Source: an uncultured Collinsella sp. (GTDB lineage: Bacteria > Actinomycetota > Coriobacteriia > Coriobacteriales > Coriobacteriaceae). From it: a stretch of 13,745 bases of DNA. A program made the translations under genes and the position numbers. The notes under the pieces are model-generated. The model did not search any database, was not told the DNA's origin, and saw only the letters and a program-made list of their open reading frames with translations. The stretch covers positions 1-13,745 of the forward strand of contig CABUZD010000034.1 of assembly GCA_902495945.1 (NCBI GenBank), given 5' to 3'. Shown here one piece after another: positions 6,023 to 13,542 of this stretch; positions within the stretch are counted from its first letter, which is position 1, and every line of letters begins with the position of its first letter.

Positions 6023-6898
6023 ATGAACAAGCCGAGTGTTTCTGCCGGCGTCGTTGCCGGCGTTGCTCTGGGAGCCGCGGCGCTTGGTGCGGCCGCTGTC
6101 GCTGTTCGTGCTGCCTGTCTGCAGGTTGCGCGAACCCGCAATGGCTTGGCGCGTGTGAAACGCGTGCACGACGAGGGCGGCGACGAAGTCCGCGTATTGG
6201 TGCAAGGCGGCGTCTACCAAAGCGCGAGTTACGTTGGTGAGCGCTGGGCGGAGCCCGTCTTTGCGTACTATCGCGCGTTTAACGATGTGTTTGAGGCCGA
6301 GGATGCGATGCGCGACGCTTATGGTCACGGTATCGACCGCATTCTTATGCTGGGCGGCGGCGGGTTTGCCTATCCTAAATTCGCCCTGATGTCGCACGAG
6401 GGCTTGCGCATGGACGTCATCGAGTATGACGGAGAGATTACGCGCCTGGCGCGCCGCTGGTTCTACCTAGACGAGCTGGAGCGCGCGGCGGGCGATCGCC
6501 TGCGGGTGATAACCGCTGAGGCTCGCTCGTATCTGGGTGTGACGAGCGTGGGCCATCGTCGCTATGACGCGGTCGTGAGCGATTGCTTTGGCGGTGCCGA
6601 GCCCGTACGCGAGTTGGCGACGGTTGAGGCGTTGCGTTTAGTGCGGGGCAGCCTAAATGTTGGTGGCGTCTACGTCGCCAATATCGTGAGCGCAAACGAG
6701 GGGAGCGACGTGACGTTCCTGCGCGACTGCGCTGCCACGGCACTCGAGGTATTCGCCCATGCCTGGGTGGTCCCATGTGGCGATGCGAAGTTCGGCGGCG
6801 AGGAAAACTACCTGCTCATCGCCAGCGACGGCGACTATGTCTTTGCCGAAGCTGTGCCCTTCGACACCGACTTCCTCGGCACTGCTCTCCACGACTAG
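6023..6898 (+). CDS. Membrane-anchored protein of spermidine-synthase fold
   Basis: A 291-residue protein. Residues 8-33 form an Ala/Gly-rich N-terminal membrane helix (or uncleaved signal). The rest is a class I SAM-type Rossmann domain as in spermidine synthases: ILMLGGGGFAYPKF (107-120) is motif I, MDVIEYDGEITRLARRWF (130-147) holds the acidic E/D that binds the cofactor ribose, ITAEARSYL (163-171) follows, and YDAVVSDCFGGAEP (181-194) carries Asp187 at the catalytic-Asp position. The canonical 'DSTDP.GPA' substrate motif is replaced, and the polyamine-binding N-terminal beta domain is not evident, so true spermidine synthesis is doubtful. A methyltransferase or another SAM-using enzyme is as likely. 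AAGGAG at 6011-6016 lies six bases before the ATG, inside the end of elp3, so it is co-transcribed and probably coupled with elp3. Whether it works on tRNA is unknown. Confidence 0.7.
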   Translation: MNKPSVSAGVVAGVALGAAALGAAAVAVRAACLQVARTRNGLARVKRVHDEGGDEVRVLVQGGVYQSASYVGERWAEPVFAYYRAFNDVFEAEDAMRDAYGHGIDRILMLGGGGFAYPKFALMSHEGLRMDVIEYDGEITRLARRWFYLDELERAAGDRLRVITAEARSYLGVTSVGHRRYDAVVSDCFGGAEPVRELATVEALRLVRGSLNVGGVYVANIVSANEGSDVTFLRDCAATALEVFAHAWVVPCGDAKFGGEENYLLIASDGDYVFAEAVPFDTDFLGTALHD

Positions 6899-6911
6899 CA
6901 CGTCTCCCTGC

Positions 6912-7000
6912 GACCAGTCTGTTTGTGGTGGGGCTCTTTTAGCTACTTCTTGGTCATGCCCAAAGTAGCTCAACAAGCCCCGTCCCAAAAAAGACTGGTC
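6912..7000. repeat. 89-base nested inverted repeat between convergent genes
   Basis: Three pairs of arms nest in order: GACCAGTCT/AGACTGGTC (6912-6920 with 6992-7000), GGGGCT/AGCCCC (6930-6935 with 6976-6981) and AGCTACTT/AAGTAGCT (6941-6948 with 6963-6970). TTT/AAA and TTGG/CCAA add more pairs. The whole gap between the stop codons of the spermidine-synthase-like gene (6898) and the helicase (7003-7001) is thus one cruciform-capable unit. It most likely works as a bidirectional terminator; its size and layered symmetry also fit a dispersed REP- or MITE-like repeat. No transposase or target duplication is visible. Confidence 0.75.
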
Positions 7001-9445
7001 TTAGGCGTGGTCGCGCCAGCCGAGAACGCGCTGCTTCATGCCTTCGATGTCGAGCACGCCTTCGGCAAAGCCCTTGCGCACGAGCTCTTCGGGAACGAAC
7101 TCATCGTAACGATCAAAGTAAGGCACCTCGCCGGGATAGACGAGCTCGATGGGGTCGAAGTCCTTTTCGGCCTCGGCTGCGAGCACCTCAAAGAACGTCT
7201 CCTCGTCGGCCTTCATCTTAAACTGCATAAAGTATGGACGCGACGGATCGAGCCCGCGAAGGCCCAGCTCCGCGGCACACTTAATCTTGAGCATACGTTC
7301 GAGCGCCAGAAAGGCGTAGCTGCCCAACCAGGGGAAGAGCACCCAGGTGTCGCCACCCAGGTTGATGAGCGGTTTGGTCCCCGCACCCGAAATCTCGGCG
7401 GTATGACGAGCCTGTGCAAGGCGTGCCCGTGCGTTGCCCATGAGGTACGGATATGCCGCGTGCTCGTTGAGCGCCTTGCGCATGCGCTCGAGTACATGCG
7501 TGTTAATGTCGCCGGGGCAGTCGCCAAAGTATGCCGGCACACGACCTTTGACTTGCGTGGCAAAGACGGTGTGTCGCTTCCAGTCCACTTCCTCGACTAT
7601 CCAGCAGTGCCCGGCTATGGCGATGCGCTCACCGGGCGGTGGCGGATTGACGATCGTGCCCAACTCGGCCGACTCGCTGCGAACGGTGAACTCCTCGTTT
7701 TCCTGGAACACAGCGTAGAACTTAAAGTTGTTAATGATGCGCTCGCCCGCGAGACCCACGATGAGCCCACCGCCCTCGGTGACCTGGATGTGGTCGATCT
7801 TGATGAGGTGGCGCAGCAGTACGCGATAGTCATCGGCCGAGACGCGGTGGAAATAGCTGAGCGTGAGCACGCGCTGAGCAAGCTCGGCCGGCGTGAGCTC
7901 GCCGGTGCTGGCGAGCGTCGACATGGTCTGGTGGTAGAGCAGGCTGTAGGGGAGTCGATCGAGCTCGGGCGGCTCGACCCACTTTTCCTCGCGATAGAGT
8001 TGTACGAGTGCGATGCCCTGCAGGAGCTTCCAGGGTATCGTTTCGGGCATCATCGTGCGCGGCTCGGGTTCTTCCTCGCGCATGACAAACCACATCTCGG
8101 GCGGAAGGTCGCGACGGCCTGTGCGCCCCATGCGCTGCAAAAAGGAGCTGACGGTAAACGGCGCGTCAATCTGGAACGCGCGCTCCAGGCGACCGATATC
8201 AATGCCGAGCTCCAGCGTGGAGGTGGTGACGGTCGTCTGCGCCTGCTCTTCGTCGCGCATGAGCTCCTCGGCCGTCTCGCGCAGCGATGCCGAAAGGTTG
8301 CCGTGATGGATTAGAAAGCGGTCTGGCTCGTGCCGGCTCTCGCAGTAGCTGCGCAACATGGAGCACACGGCCTCTGCCTCCTCGCGCGAGTTGGCAAAGA
8401 CCAGGCACTTGCGGCCGCGGGTATGCTCAAAGATGTAGCCCATGCCGGGGTCGGCGTTGTCGGGTGCGGTGTCGGTGGGGTTGAGCAGTGCCTGTTCGGT
8501 TGCCTGCGGGATGTCGACTTCGCCCTCGGGGGCTGAGGAAGTGCGACGGTCCTTGGGGGCAGCCTTGCCCCGTGCCTGCTCGCGACGTTGGCGGCGCTCC
8601 TCTTGCGTGAGTTGTCCGCTGTGACGCATGTCTTGAGCACCGGCCGGCAGCGCCGCGGATGCCGCTGCCTCGATGCGCTCGCACGCGAGCACTTCGGCCT
8701 CTTGAGGACCTGTGCCCATGAATCCCCGCTGCTGTGCCTGGGGGCCCGAGTTGTAGAAGTGCTCCATGGAGATGCGCCATACGCGGTGCGGTTCTTCAAA
8801 GCGGGGGATAACACAGTTGCGCCCCGTTCCCTGTGAGAGAAAGGCACCCGTGCGTTCCGGGTCCCCGATGGTGGCCGAAAGGCCAATGCGGCGAGGCTGC
8901 ACGCCGGCCATGCGCGAGAGTCGCTCGATAAGGCAGAGCGTTTGCCCGCCTCGATCGCCGCGCATGAGCGAGTGGACCTCATCGATGACCACGTAGCGTA
9001 GGTCGCAAAACATGCGCGGGATCGCCATGTGCTTATGGATTAAGAGCGCCTCGAGTGACTCGGGCGTAATCTGCAAGATGCCGCTCGGTTTTTTGATGAG
9101 CTTAGCTTTGTGCGATTGCGAGACGTCGCCATGCCAGTGCCAGACGGGGATGTCGGCCTCTTCGCACAGGTCATTGAGACGGACGAACTGATCATTGATG
9201 AGTGCCTTGAGGGGGCCGATGTAGAGGGCGCCAACGCTTGCGGGCGGGTTCTCCCAAAACTCGGTCAGGATGGGAAAGAAGGCCGCTTCGGTTTTGCCGG
9301 ATGCCGTGGATGCCGTCAGGAGCACATTGTCTTGTGTGTTAAAGATGGCATCTGCTGCCGCAACCTGAATGGAGCGCAGGCTATCCCAATCGTGGGAGTA
9401 GATGAAGTCTTGGATAAACGGGGCGTAGCGGTCAAAGGCGTTCAC
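7001..9445 (-). CDS. Lhr/BrxHI-like SF2 DEAD/DEAH-box helicase
   Basis: An 814-residue ATP-dependent helicase, presumably acting on DNA. RecA domain 1: Walker A TASTASGKTE (44-53), GPLKALI (78-84), TPESLEALL (127-135), DEVH (155-158) and LSATIG (189-194). A charged low-complexity insert follows at about 260-330 (QEERRQRREQARGKAAPKDR). RecA domain 2: CLVFANSREEAEAVC, TSTLELGIDIG and FLQRMGRTGRR with the arginine-finger motif. The C-terminal 350 residues or so fit the extended Lhr-type region (winged helix and beta domains), though family Lhr proteins can be much longer. Start: GTG at 9445 is preferred to ATG at 9460, because AGGAGG (9451-9456) lies five bases before the GTG and after the ATG. 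It is the third gene after a TerB-domain gene and a DUF2791 ATPase gene; DUF2791 plus an Lhr-type helicase is the BrxD/BrxHI pairing of BREX type 2. The role here is inferred to be DNA processing. Confidence 0.88.
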   Translation of the reverse strand: MNAFDRYAPFIQDFIYSHDWDSLRSIQVAAADAIFNTQDNVLLTASTASGKTEAAFFPILTEFWENPPASVGALYIGPLKALINDQFVRLNDLCEEADIPVWHWHGDVSQSHKAKLIKKPSGILQITPESLEALLIHKHMAIPRMFCDLRYVVIDEVHSLMRGDRGGQTLCLIERLSRMAGVQPRRIGLSATIGDPERTGAFLSQGTGRNCVIPRFEEPHRVWRISMEHFYNSGPQAQQRGFMGTGPQEAEVLACERIEAAASAALPAGAQDMRHSGQLTQEERRQRREQARGKAAPKDRRTSSAPEGEVDIPQATEQALLNPTDTAPDNADPGMGYIFEHTRGRKCLVFANSREEAEAVCSMLRSYCESRHEPDRFLIHHGNLSASLRETAEELMRDEEQAQTTVTTSTLELGIDIGRLERAFQIDAPFTVSSFLQRMGRTGRRDLPPEMWFVMREEEPEPRTMMPETIPWKLLQGIALVQLYREEKWVEPPELDRLPYSLLYHQTMSTLASTGELTPAELAQRVLTLSYFHRVSADDYRVLLRHLIKIDHIQVTEGGGLIVGLAGERIINNFKFYAVFQENEEFTVRSESAELGTIVNPPPPGERIAIAGHCWIVEEVDWKRHTVFATQVKGRVPAYFGDCPGDINTHVLERMRKALNEHAAYPYLMGNARARLAQARHTAEISGAGTKPLINLGGDTWVLFPWLGSYAFLALERMLKIKCAAELGLRGLDPSRPYFMQFKMKADEETFFEVLAAEAEKDFDPIELVYPGEVPYFDRYDEFVPEELVRKGFAEGVLDIEGMKQRVLGWRDHA

Positions 9446-9524
9446 GGGGCCTCCTCTCATATACGAACCTCTTAACGCGGTGGTCAGTGGCTTGCTGCAT
9501 TACTGTCTCAACGTTCGCCCAGAT

Positions 9525-9563
9525 AAAACCTACCAAAATAAACCTGTCCCTTTTTGGCAGGTT
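9525..9563 (-). terminator. Terminator or attenuator between ATPase and helicase genes
   Basis: On the minus-strand transcript AACCUGCCAAAA (9563-9552) can pair fully with UUUUGGUAGGUU (9538-9527), 12 base pairs with one G-U, followed by UUAUC. The same left arm can instead pair AACCUG with CAGGUU (9546-9541), followed by UAUUUU. The two hairpins exclude each other. The left arm includes the last codon and stop (9562-9564) of the ATPase gene. The G-U that would be an A-C mismatch in the opposite strand favours function in the minus-strand RNA. It probably lowers transcription into the helicase gene, which starts 82 bases further on. Confidence 0.6.
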
Positions 9564-10866
9564 AGATGGTGAATTCGGCGAAGTTACGGTCGCCACCTGC
9601 GGTATCGGTGTCGCCTGTTGCGGTTGCTGGCGCCAGCGCGTCACCGCCGACGCTTTGTAGTAGCTCGGCAACGTTGGCATCGGGGTTCTGGCATAGGATG
9701 TCGAGCAGCTCGATAAAGTCGCGAATGACCTCGCGAGGCGTCAGGTGCGTATCGGCTCCCACGCGGCCAAACTCAATCTTGAGGAAGTCCACCAAGTCGT
9801 TCTCGGTAAGCGTGGGCGTCCAGCCAAAGTAGCCGGCGTGAATTTGCATGAGTTTTTCGATCAGCACCAGTAGCTCCTCGTAGGTGAGCGGCTGCAAGCG
9901 GATGATGGGCGCGAGCATGTCCTTAAGGTCCTCGCGTGCAAAGCGACCCTGAGCGAGCCGGCTGCGCAGAGCCTCGTAGGAGAATACGCCGCGACGGCGG
10001 TCCTCGATGGAGGTCGGCGTGCCGCCCATGATCATGCCCAAGTACTGCGCCTTGCCCTGGAGCGTGTCGTTGTACATGGTGAGGATTTTCTCGTAGTTGT
10101 ACTGGCGCGTGATGGCGTTGGGAATCTTGTACAGGTTTACGAGTTCGTCGATGAGCACCAGCATGCCCTTGTAGCCGCTGCAGACCAAAAAGCGTGCGAT
10201 GAGTTTGACGTAGTCGTACCAGTCGTCATCGCTGATGATGGTCGAGGAGCCCAGCTCGGCGCGCGCCTCGCTCTTGGTTCGGTACTCGCCTCGGATCCAC
10301 TTGGTCACGCGGCTCATGGTCTCCTCGTCGCCCTCGGAAACGGCCGCGCGATAGCGACGGAGCATGCGGGCAAAGTCGAAGCCGTGGACCATTTCCTCGA
10401 GCGGAGCGAGTTGGGCATTGATAGCCGACTCATCGGCGTCCGCGCACGAGGCGACCCAGCGATCCAGGATAAGGTTGAGCGCGCCGCCTTCGGGGCGCGT
10501 CTTGGTCGATATATTGCGGATGAGCTCACGGTAGGTGGCAAGGCCCTGTCCCTGGCCGCCCTGCAGGCGGCGCTCAGGGGATAGGTCGGCATCGGCGACG
10601 ACGAATCCCTCACCCATGGCGTGCGTGCGGATGGTCTGGAGCAAAAAGCTCTTGCCGGCGCCGTAACGACCGACCAGAAAGCGGAAGCTCGCGCCACCGT
10701 CGGCGATGAGACTCAGATCGGTGAGCAGGGCGCGAATCTCGACCTCGCGTCCCACGGTGATATAGGGAAGGCCGATGCGCGGGACCACGCCGCCCTTGAG
10801 CGAGTTTAGGATAACGGCAGCGACGCGTTTGGGTACGCGGGGCGCTGCGGATGTGGTATCACTCAT
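9562..10866 (-). CDS. DUF2791 (BrxD-type) P-loop ATP-binding protein
   Basis: A 434-residue AAA+/ORC-like ATPase. Residues 10-45 carry the family opening (LNSLKGGVVPRIGLPYITVG), then Walker A GRYGAGKS (66-73), the DADLSPERRLQG region (92-103), Walker B MLVLIDEL (235-242, Asp240 and Glu241), a sensor-like LGMIMGGTP (276-284), and DRRRGVFSYEALRSRLA (289-305), whose arginines could serve as a finger. The C-terminal part is helical (LTPREVIRDFIELLDIL) with a Gly/Thr/Asp-rich tail. The GTVPR/GEYGAGK-like pattern is the hallmark of DUF2791, the family of BREX accessory protein BrxD. The start overlaps the TerB gene by eight bases; AGAGGA lies 10 bases upstream. So it is coupled with TerB and is likely its partner. 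The nucleic-acid or protein substrate is unknown; by analogy it may load or control the helicase encoded next. Confidence 0.85.
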   Translation of the reverse strand: MSDTTSAAPRVPKRVAAVILNSLKGGVVPRIGLPYITVGREVEIRALLTDLSLIADGGASFRFLVGRYGAGKSFLLQTIRTHAMGEGFVVADADLSPERRLQGGQGQGLATYRELIRNISTKTRPEGGALNLILDRWVASCADADESAINAQLAPLEEMVHGFDFARMLRRYRAAVSEGDEETMSRVTKWIRGEYRTKSEARAELGSSTIISDDDWYDYVKLIARFLVCSGYKGMLVLIDELVNLYKIPNAITRQYNYEKILTMYNDTLQGKAQYLGMIMGGTPTSIEDRRRGVFSYEALRSRLAQGRFAREDLKDMLAPIIRLQPLTYEELLVLIEKLMQIHAGYFGWTPTLTENDLVDFLKIEFGRVGADTHLTPREVIRDFIELLDILCQNPDANVAELLQSVGGDALAPATATGDTDTAGGDRNFAEFTI

Positions 10867-12619
10867 GGTCTAGGTATCCTCTCACGTCTGCTTCGTAATC
10901 CTCGATAATCTGCGGCCCTGCCGCGCTAAATTCAATTACGGTGTCGCCCACCAGGTCGAAGAGCGCCTCGTTGATGGTATCGACGAGCATGTCCTCGCTC
11001 TGGCCCGAGTGCGCCACTGCCGATGTCGCTTGCGCTGCGTTTTGCTCGAGCAGTGCGCGAAGATACGCGGTTGCGGCGGGCGCGAGTTCGGTCGCGGCGT
11101 CAGCGGGCGCAGCAGCTGCGAACGCGGGCGTCGGCGCGAGAAGCGGTGCCACGACACCAAACTGTTCGGTGGATATGGTCGGCTCGTCGGTCTCGTCCTG
11201 CCGAATGGGTGCCGCGACCGCCTCGACAATCGCGTCGGCTACGGGCTCGGCTTCCGGTTGCCCTGAGTCCGCCGCCTCGGCTTCCACAGGTGCGCCGTCC
11301 TCGCGCTCTTCATCGATCAAAAGCGCTTCACGCGTTTGCGCGGCGGCGCTTCGAATGTGCCCCAGCTGACTCAGATCGATATCGATCTTGACGGGCTGGT
11401 GTGCGGCGTCCCATGAAAGCCATGCCACAATCTCGTCATCGATAATCTTGGCCAGATATTTGGGGACCTTTTCTTCCTTAAGGGGATGGGCGGGGTCCAG
11501 CGCCAGGCGCAGGCGTTGGTCGCAGGCGCGCATCATTTCACCGAGCTTGCTGCTCTTTTGCCTACTGCCATGGATACGCATGCATTCCCAAAAGCCGTTT
11601 TGGCAACGGTAGATATGGATAGGATCCAGGCGGTATTCGCAGTCCTCGTGGCGCTCGGGCGCAAAGAATACGGCCGAGGCAAACATGGTGTAGGGCATGG
11701 CCGTCTCCTCCCCAAATAAACTCGCCACGATGCCGGTCTTTCGGTGCGTGTCATAGTAGCGCGCCATGCGGACATACACGGCGCATGCCACGTGGCGCAG
11801 ATCGCGGTGGTGGCTGCGGTCGAGCCGCGAGTTACTTAGGTTGTACGTGGAGAGGGCGTTGATGGCGGCCATGAGTCGCTCCTCGCGCACCTCATCGGGC
11901 GGAAGGGGGAGCGTGGGCTCGGAGGTTTTGCGACGCTTGGGGGTCTGGCCGGACGGCGCCGGTGCTGGTACAAGGTCTCGTGCCGCGCGCCGCAGCTCGA
12001 TAAGGGCGTTATCGAACATGACGGTTTTAGAATCACGAAGCAGCTTGGGGTCAAGCCCGTGGAACACGGCGTAGTCCTGCAACCACACGCGTGCAAACCG
12101 GTCGATGTCGGGCTCGAAGGCGCGGTAGGCATCCCAAAAGGCCTTGATCTTGTTAAAACCATCGAGCGGGTCATCTACGCCAATGCCGCAAATCAGCTCA
12201 TAGAGATACAGAAAGGCGAAGGACGTAGACGTTTCCTCGACGGTTCCGCGGCGCACTTGGGCACGCCAGGTAAAGTAGCCGCGCAACTGCCGGTCGCTCA
12301 TGGCGTTGTAGGTGGGAAAGTACGACTTAAAGGTGCCGTTGTAGGGGCAGTCGTCCTCAAAGTCGGCCATCAGCAGGCCTTGGCGGTAGAAAAGCTCGGC
12401 TTCCGAAAGCCAACGGCCCGCGCCGCCCTTGGGGTCTTCTTGCCAACGCGATATCTCACGCATCTTGCGGTACTGGTCGGGGAGGAAGTTCTGCATCTGT
12501 CGGCCGGTCTTGAGAATCGGCTCGTCTGCGTAGACCTCATGTGAGAAGCGAGCGGACTGATGGGTCCGGGCCTCGGCCATAATGCGCTCGATGAGCATCT
12601 TGATGTCCTGGTCGGCCAC
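10859..12619 (-). CDS. TerB-N / TerB-C domain protein
   Basis: A 586-residue protein with no membrane segment. Residues 50-160 match the TerB-N domain: REISRWQEDP, LFYRQGLLMADFEDD, then SYFPTYNAMSDRQLRGYFTW (99-118) and FAFLYLYELICGIGV (134-148). The middle (160-420) is helical, with a Pro-rich break near 218-242. Residues 425-505 are an acidic, Ala/Pro/Glu-rich linker. The last 70 residues (QSEDMLVDTINEALFDLVGD, then VIEFSAAGPQIIEDYEADV) match the end of the TerB-C domain. TerB-N and TerB-C domains are known mainly from tellurite-resistance-type stress systems and from predicted DNA-processing operons; no molecular activity is established that I know. The start is GTG at 12619, with AGGAG five bases before it. 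It is the first gene of the TerB, DUF2791 ATPase, helicase set and has a plausible promoter. It may be the sensing or scaffold subunit (inference). Confidence 0.85.
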   Translation of the reverse strand: MADQDIKMLIERIMAEARTHQSARFSHEVYADEPILKTGRQMQNFLPDQYRKMREISRWQEDPKGGAGRWLSEAELFYRQGLLMADFEDDCPYNGTFKSYFPTYNAMSDRQLRGYFTWRAQVRRGTVEETSTSFAFLYLYELICGIGVDDPLDGFNKIKAFWDAYRAFEPDIDRFARVWLQDYAVFHGLDPKLLRDSKTVMFDNALIELRRAARDLVPAPAPSGQTPKRRKTSEPTLPLPPDEVREERLMAAINALSTYNLSNSRLDRSHHRDLRHVACAVYVRMARYYDTHRKTGIVASLFGEETAMPYTMFASAVFFAPERHEDCEYRLDPIHIYRCQNGFWECMRIHGSRQKSSKLGEMMRACDQRLRLALDPAHPLKEEKVPKYLAKIIDDEIVAWLSWDAAHQPVKIDIDLSQLGHIRSAAAQTREALLIDEEREDGAPVEAEAADSGQPEAEPVADAIVEAVAAPIRQDETDEPTISTEQFGVVAPLLAPTPAFAAAAPADAATELAPAATAYLRALLEQNAAQATSAVAHSGQSEDMLVDTINEALFDLVGDTVIEFSAAGPQIIEDYEADVRGYLDHE

Positions 12620-12656
12620 CGCTTCTCCTCTCCTAACGCAGCTTCGGTGACCTCAT

Positions 12657-12665
12657 ATCATAGCA
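12657..12665 (-). promoter_or_regulatory. Extended -10 promoter of the TerB-ATPase-helicase set
   Basis: On the minus strand the site reads TGCTATGAT, an extended -10 box (TGn plus TATGAT, five of six). The likely start point lies near 12650, about 30 bases before the GTG start, leaving room for the AGGAG site. The -35 region is weak (TCGAAC at an 18-base spacing), as is usual for extended -10 promoters. It lies in the 88-base gap after the DUF554 gene, which shows no terminator. Confidence 0.5.
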
Positions 12666-12707
12666 CAGCATCAAACAGATGTTCGAGATACCGCTGTGTA
12701 GATAGAT

Positions 12708-13424
12708 TTAGAACAAGAGGGCGTAGATGACCGCCACGACGACGGAGGGGAGCATGTTGGCCGTGCGGAAGGTCTGAGGTCGAATAAGGTTAACGCCAAC
12801 ACAGAAGATGAGCATGGAGCCCACAAGCGAAAGGCTGTCGAGGGCTGCCGTAGTCATGATGGGGGAGAGTGCGCCGGCAAACAGCGTGATTGTCCCCTGG
12901 AACACAGCGACGGGCAGGGCGGAGAAAATGCAGCCGCGGCCAAGCGACGCCGTCATGGTGCAGACGATGATGCAGTCCAGCGCGCCCTTGAGGGCAAGCG
13001 TGGACCAGTCGCCGAGCAGGCCGTCCTGGATCGATCCCACAATGGCCATGGCGCCGATACACACGGTGAGTGAAGTCGAGACAAAAGCGTTGGTGAACTC
13101 GTTATCGCCCTCGCTGCCGGTTTTGCGCTTGAGCCATTCGCCAAGGTTCTCAATGGCGGCCTCCAAGTTGATGGCCTCGCCGATGAGCGAGCCGAGGGCG
13201 AACGAGACAATGAGCATGGTGGTACCAGTGGTCGCCAGCGCCTTCCCATCGATAAGGAGCATCTTTTGCATGGTGCCGCCAAGGCCGATAAACAGGACGC
13301 ACAGCCCCGATGCTTTCATGAGCGTGTCTTGAATGCGCGGTGTAATGAAGCGGCCGCCCGCTAATCCCAAAAGACCGCCCGCAACTAAAAGCACAACGTT
13401 GATGATTGTTCCCAAGCCCGGCAT
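12708..13424 (-). CDS. DUF554 family integral membrane protein (YqgA/YdfK type)
   Basis: A 238-residue membrane protein of unknown function, the usual size for DUF554. Hydrophobic segments lie at about 3-24, 38-56, 66-86, 115-135, 143-163, 170-190, 198-216 and 222-238. Family-like stretches are GTIINVVLLVAGGLLGLAGG near the start, a short cytoplasmic helix ENLGEWLKRKTG, and CIGAMAIVGSIQDGLLGD in the middle. Start: ATG at 13424 follows AGGAGG (13429-13434) by four bases; an in-frame ATG at 13493 has no ribosome site and would add a polar, Cys-containing 23-residue extension not expected in the family. A promoter with an extended -10 box and two inverted repeats lies just upstream. The gene runs in the same direction as the TerB set with an 88-base gap; a functional tie is not implied. 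Confidence 0.85.
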   Translation of the reverse strand: MPGLGTIINVVLLVAGGLLGLAGGRFITPRIQDTLMKASGLCVLFIGLGGTMQKMLLIDGKALATTGTTMLIVSFALGSLIGEAINLEAAIENLGEWLKRKTGSEGDNEFTNAFVSTSLTVCIGAMAIVGSIQDGLLGDWSTLALKGALDCIIVCTMTASLGRGCIFSALPVAVFQGTITLFAGALSPIMTTAALDSLSLVGSMLIFCVGVNLIRPQTFRTANMLPSVVVAVIYALLF

Positions 13425-13441
13425 GAGCCCTCCTGTATTGA

Positions 13442-13454
13442 TGCCAACGTGGCA
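13442..13454. promoter_or_regulatory. Small palindrome at the DUF554 transcription start
   Basis: TGCCAACGTGGCA is an inverted repeat with 5-base arms and a 3-base centre. It sits directly downstream of the candidate -10 box, where a repressor would block initiation. No specific regulator is implied. Confidence 0.35.
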
Positions 13455-13463
13455 ATCGTAGCA
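13455..13463 (-). promoter_or_regulatory. Extended -10 promoter of the DUF554 gene
   Basis: On the minus strand TGCTACGAT is an extended -10 box (TGn plus TACGAT, four of six). The predicted start near 13448 leaves about 24 bases before the ATG, with AGGAGG in between. No good -35 box is seen. The upstream part, TGCTAC/TATGAT style, resembles the promoter at 12657. Confidence 0.4.
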
Positions 13464-13493
13464 GAACGAAATGCGAGGCACATCGCGACTCAT

Positions 13494-13519
13494 CTAATAC
13501 GTTATATAAGTGGTATTAG
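13494..13519. promoter_or_regulatory. AT-rich inverted repeat upstream of DUF554
   Basis: CTAATAC (13494-13500) and GTATTAG (13513-13519) are exact reverse complements around a 12-base AT-rich centre containing TATATAA. The site lies between the partial gene's stop and the DUF554 promoter. It is too AT-rich, with no T-run, to be a terminator, and looks more like a regulator site. Confidence 0.35.
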
Positions 13520-13542
13520 GAATGGTGCGCAGCATTTAAGCC

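Noticed and set aside
4346..6397. A 683-codon open frame on the minus strand covering elp3
   Set aside because: It mirrors elp3 codon by codon, a common effect of high GC codon use. Its translation is rich in His, Arg and Leu with no motif, while elp3 carries clear catalytic motifs.
6023..6898. A bona fide spermidine synthase (speE)
   Set aside because: The SAM-fold motifs fit, but the substrate motif after the catalytic Asp and the N-terminal beta domain are missing and a membrane helix is present.
6923..8314. A 463-codon open frame on the plus strand over the helicase
   Set aside because: It would start inside the palindrome and lies opposite helicase motifs. Its protein shows no family features.
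9432..9680. An 82-codon minus-strand frame bridging the ATPase end and helicase start
   Set aside because: It overlaps the ends of both genes in another frame, crosses the terminator hairpin, and has no ribosome site.
7001..12619. A complete BREX type 2 or tellurite-resistance locus
   Set aside because: Only BrxD-like and BrxHI-like proteins and one TerB-domain protein are present; no PglX, PglZ, PglW, TerZ, TerD or TerC homologue is in the window.
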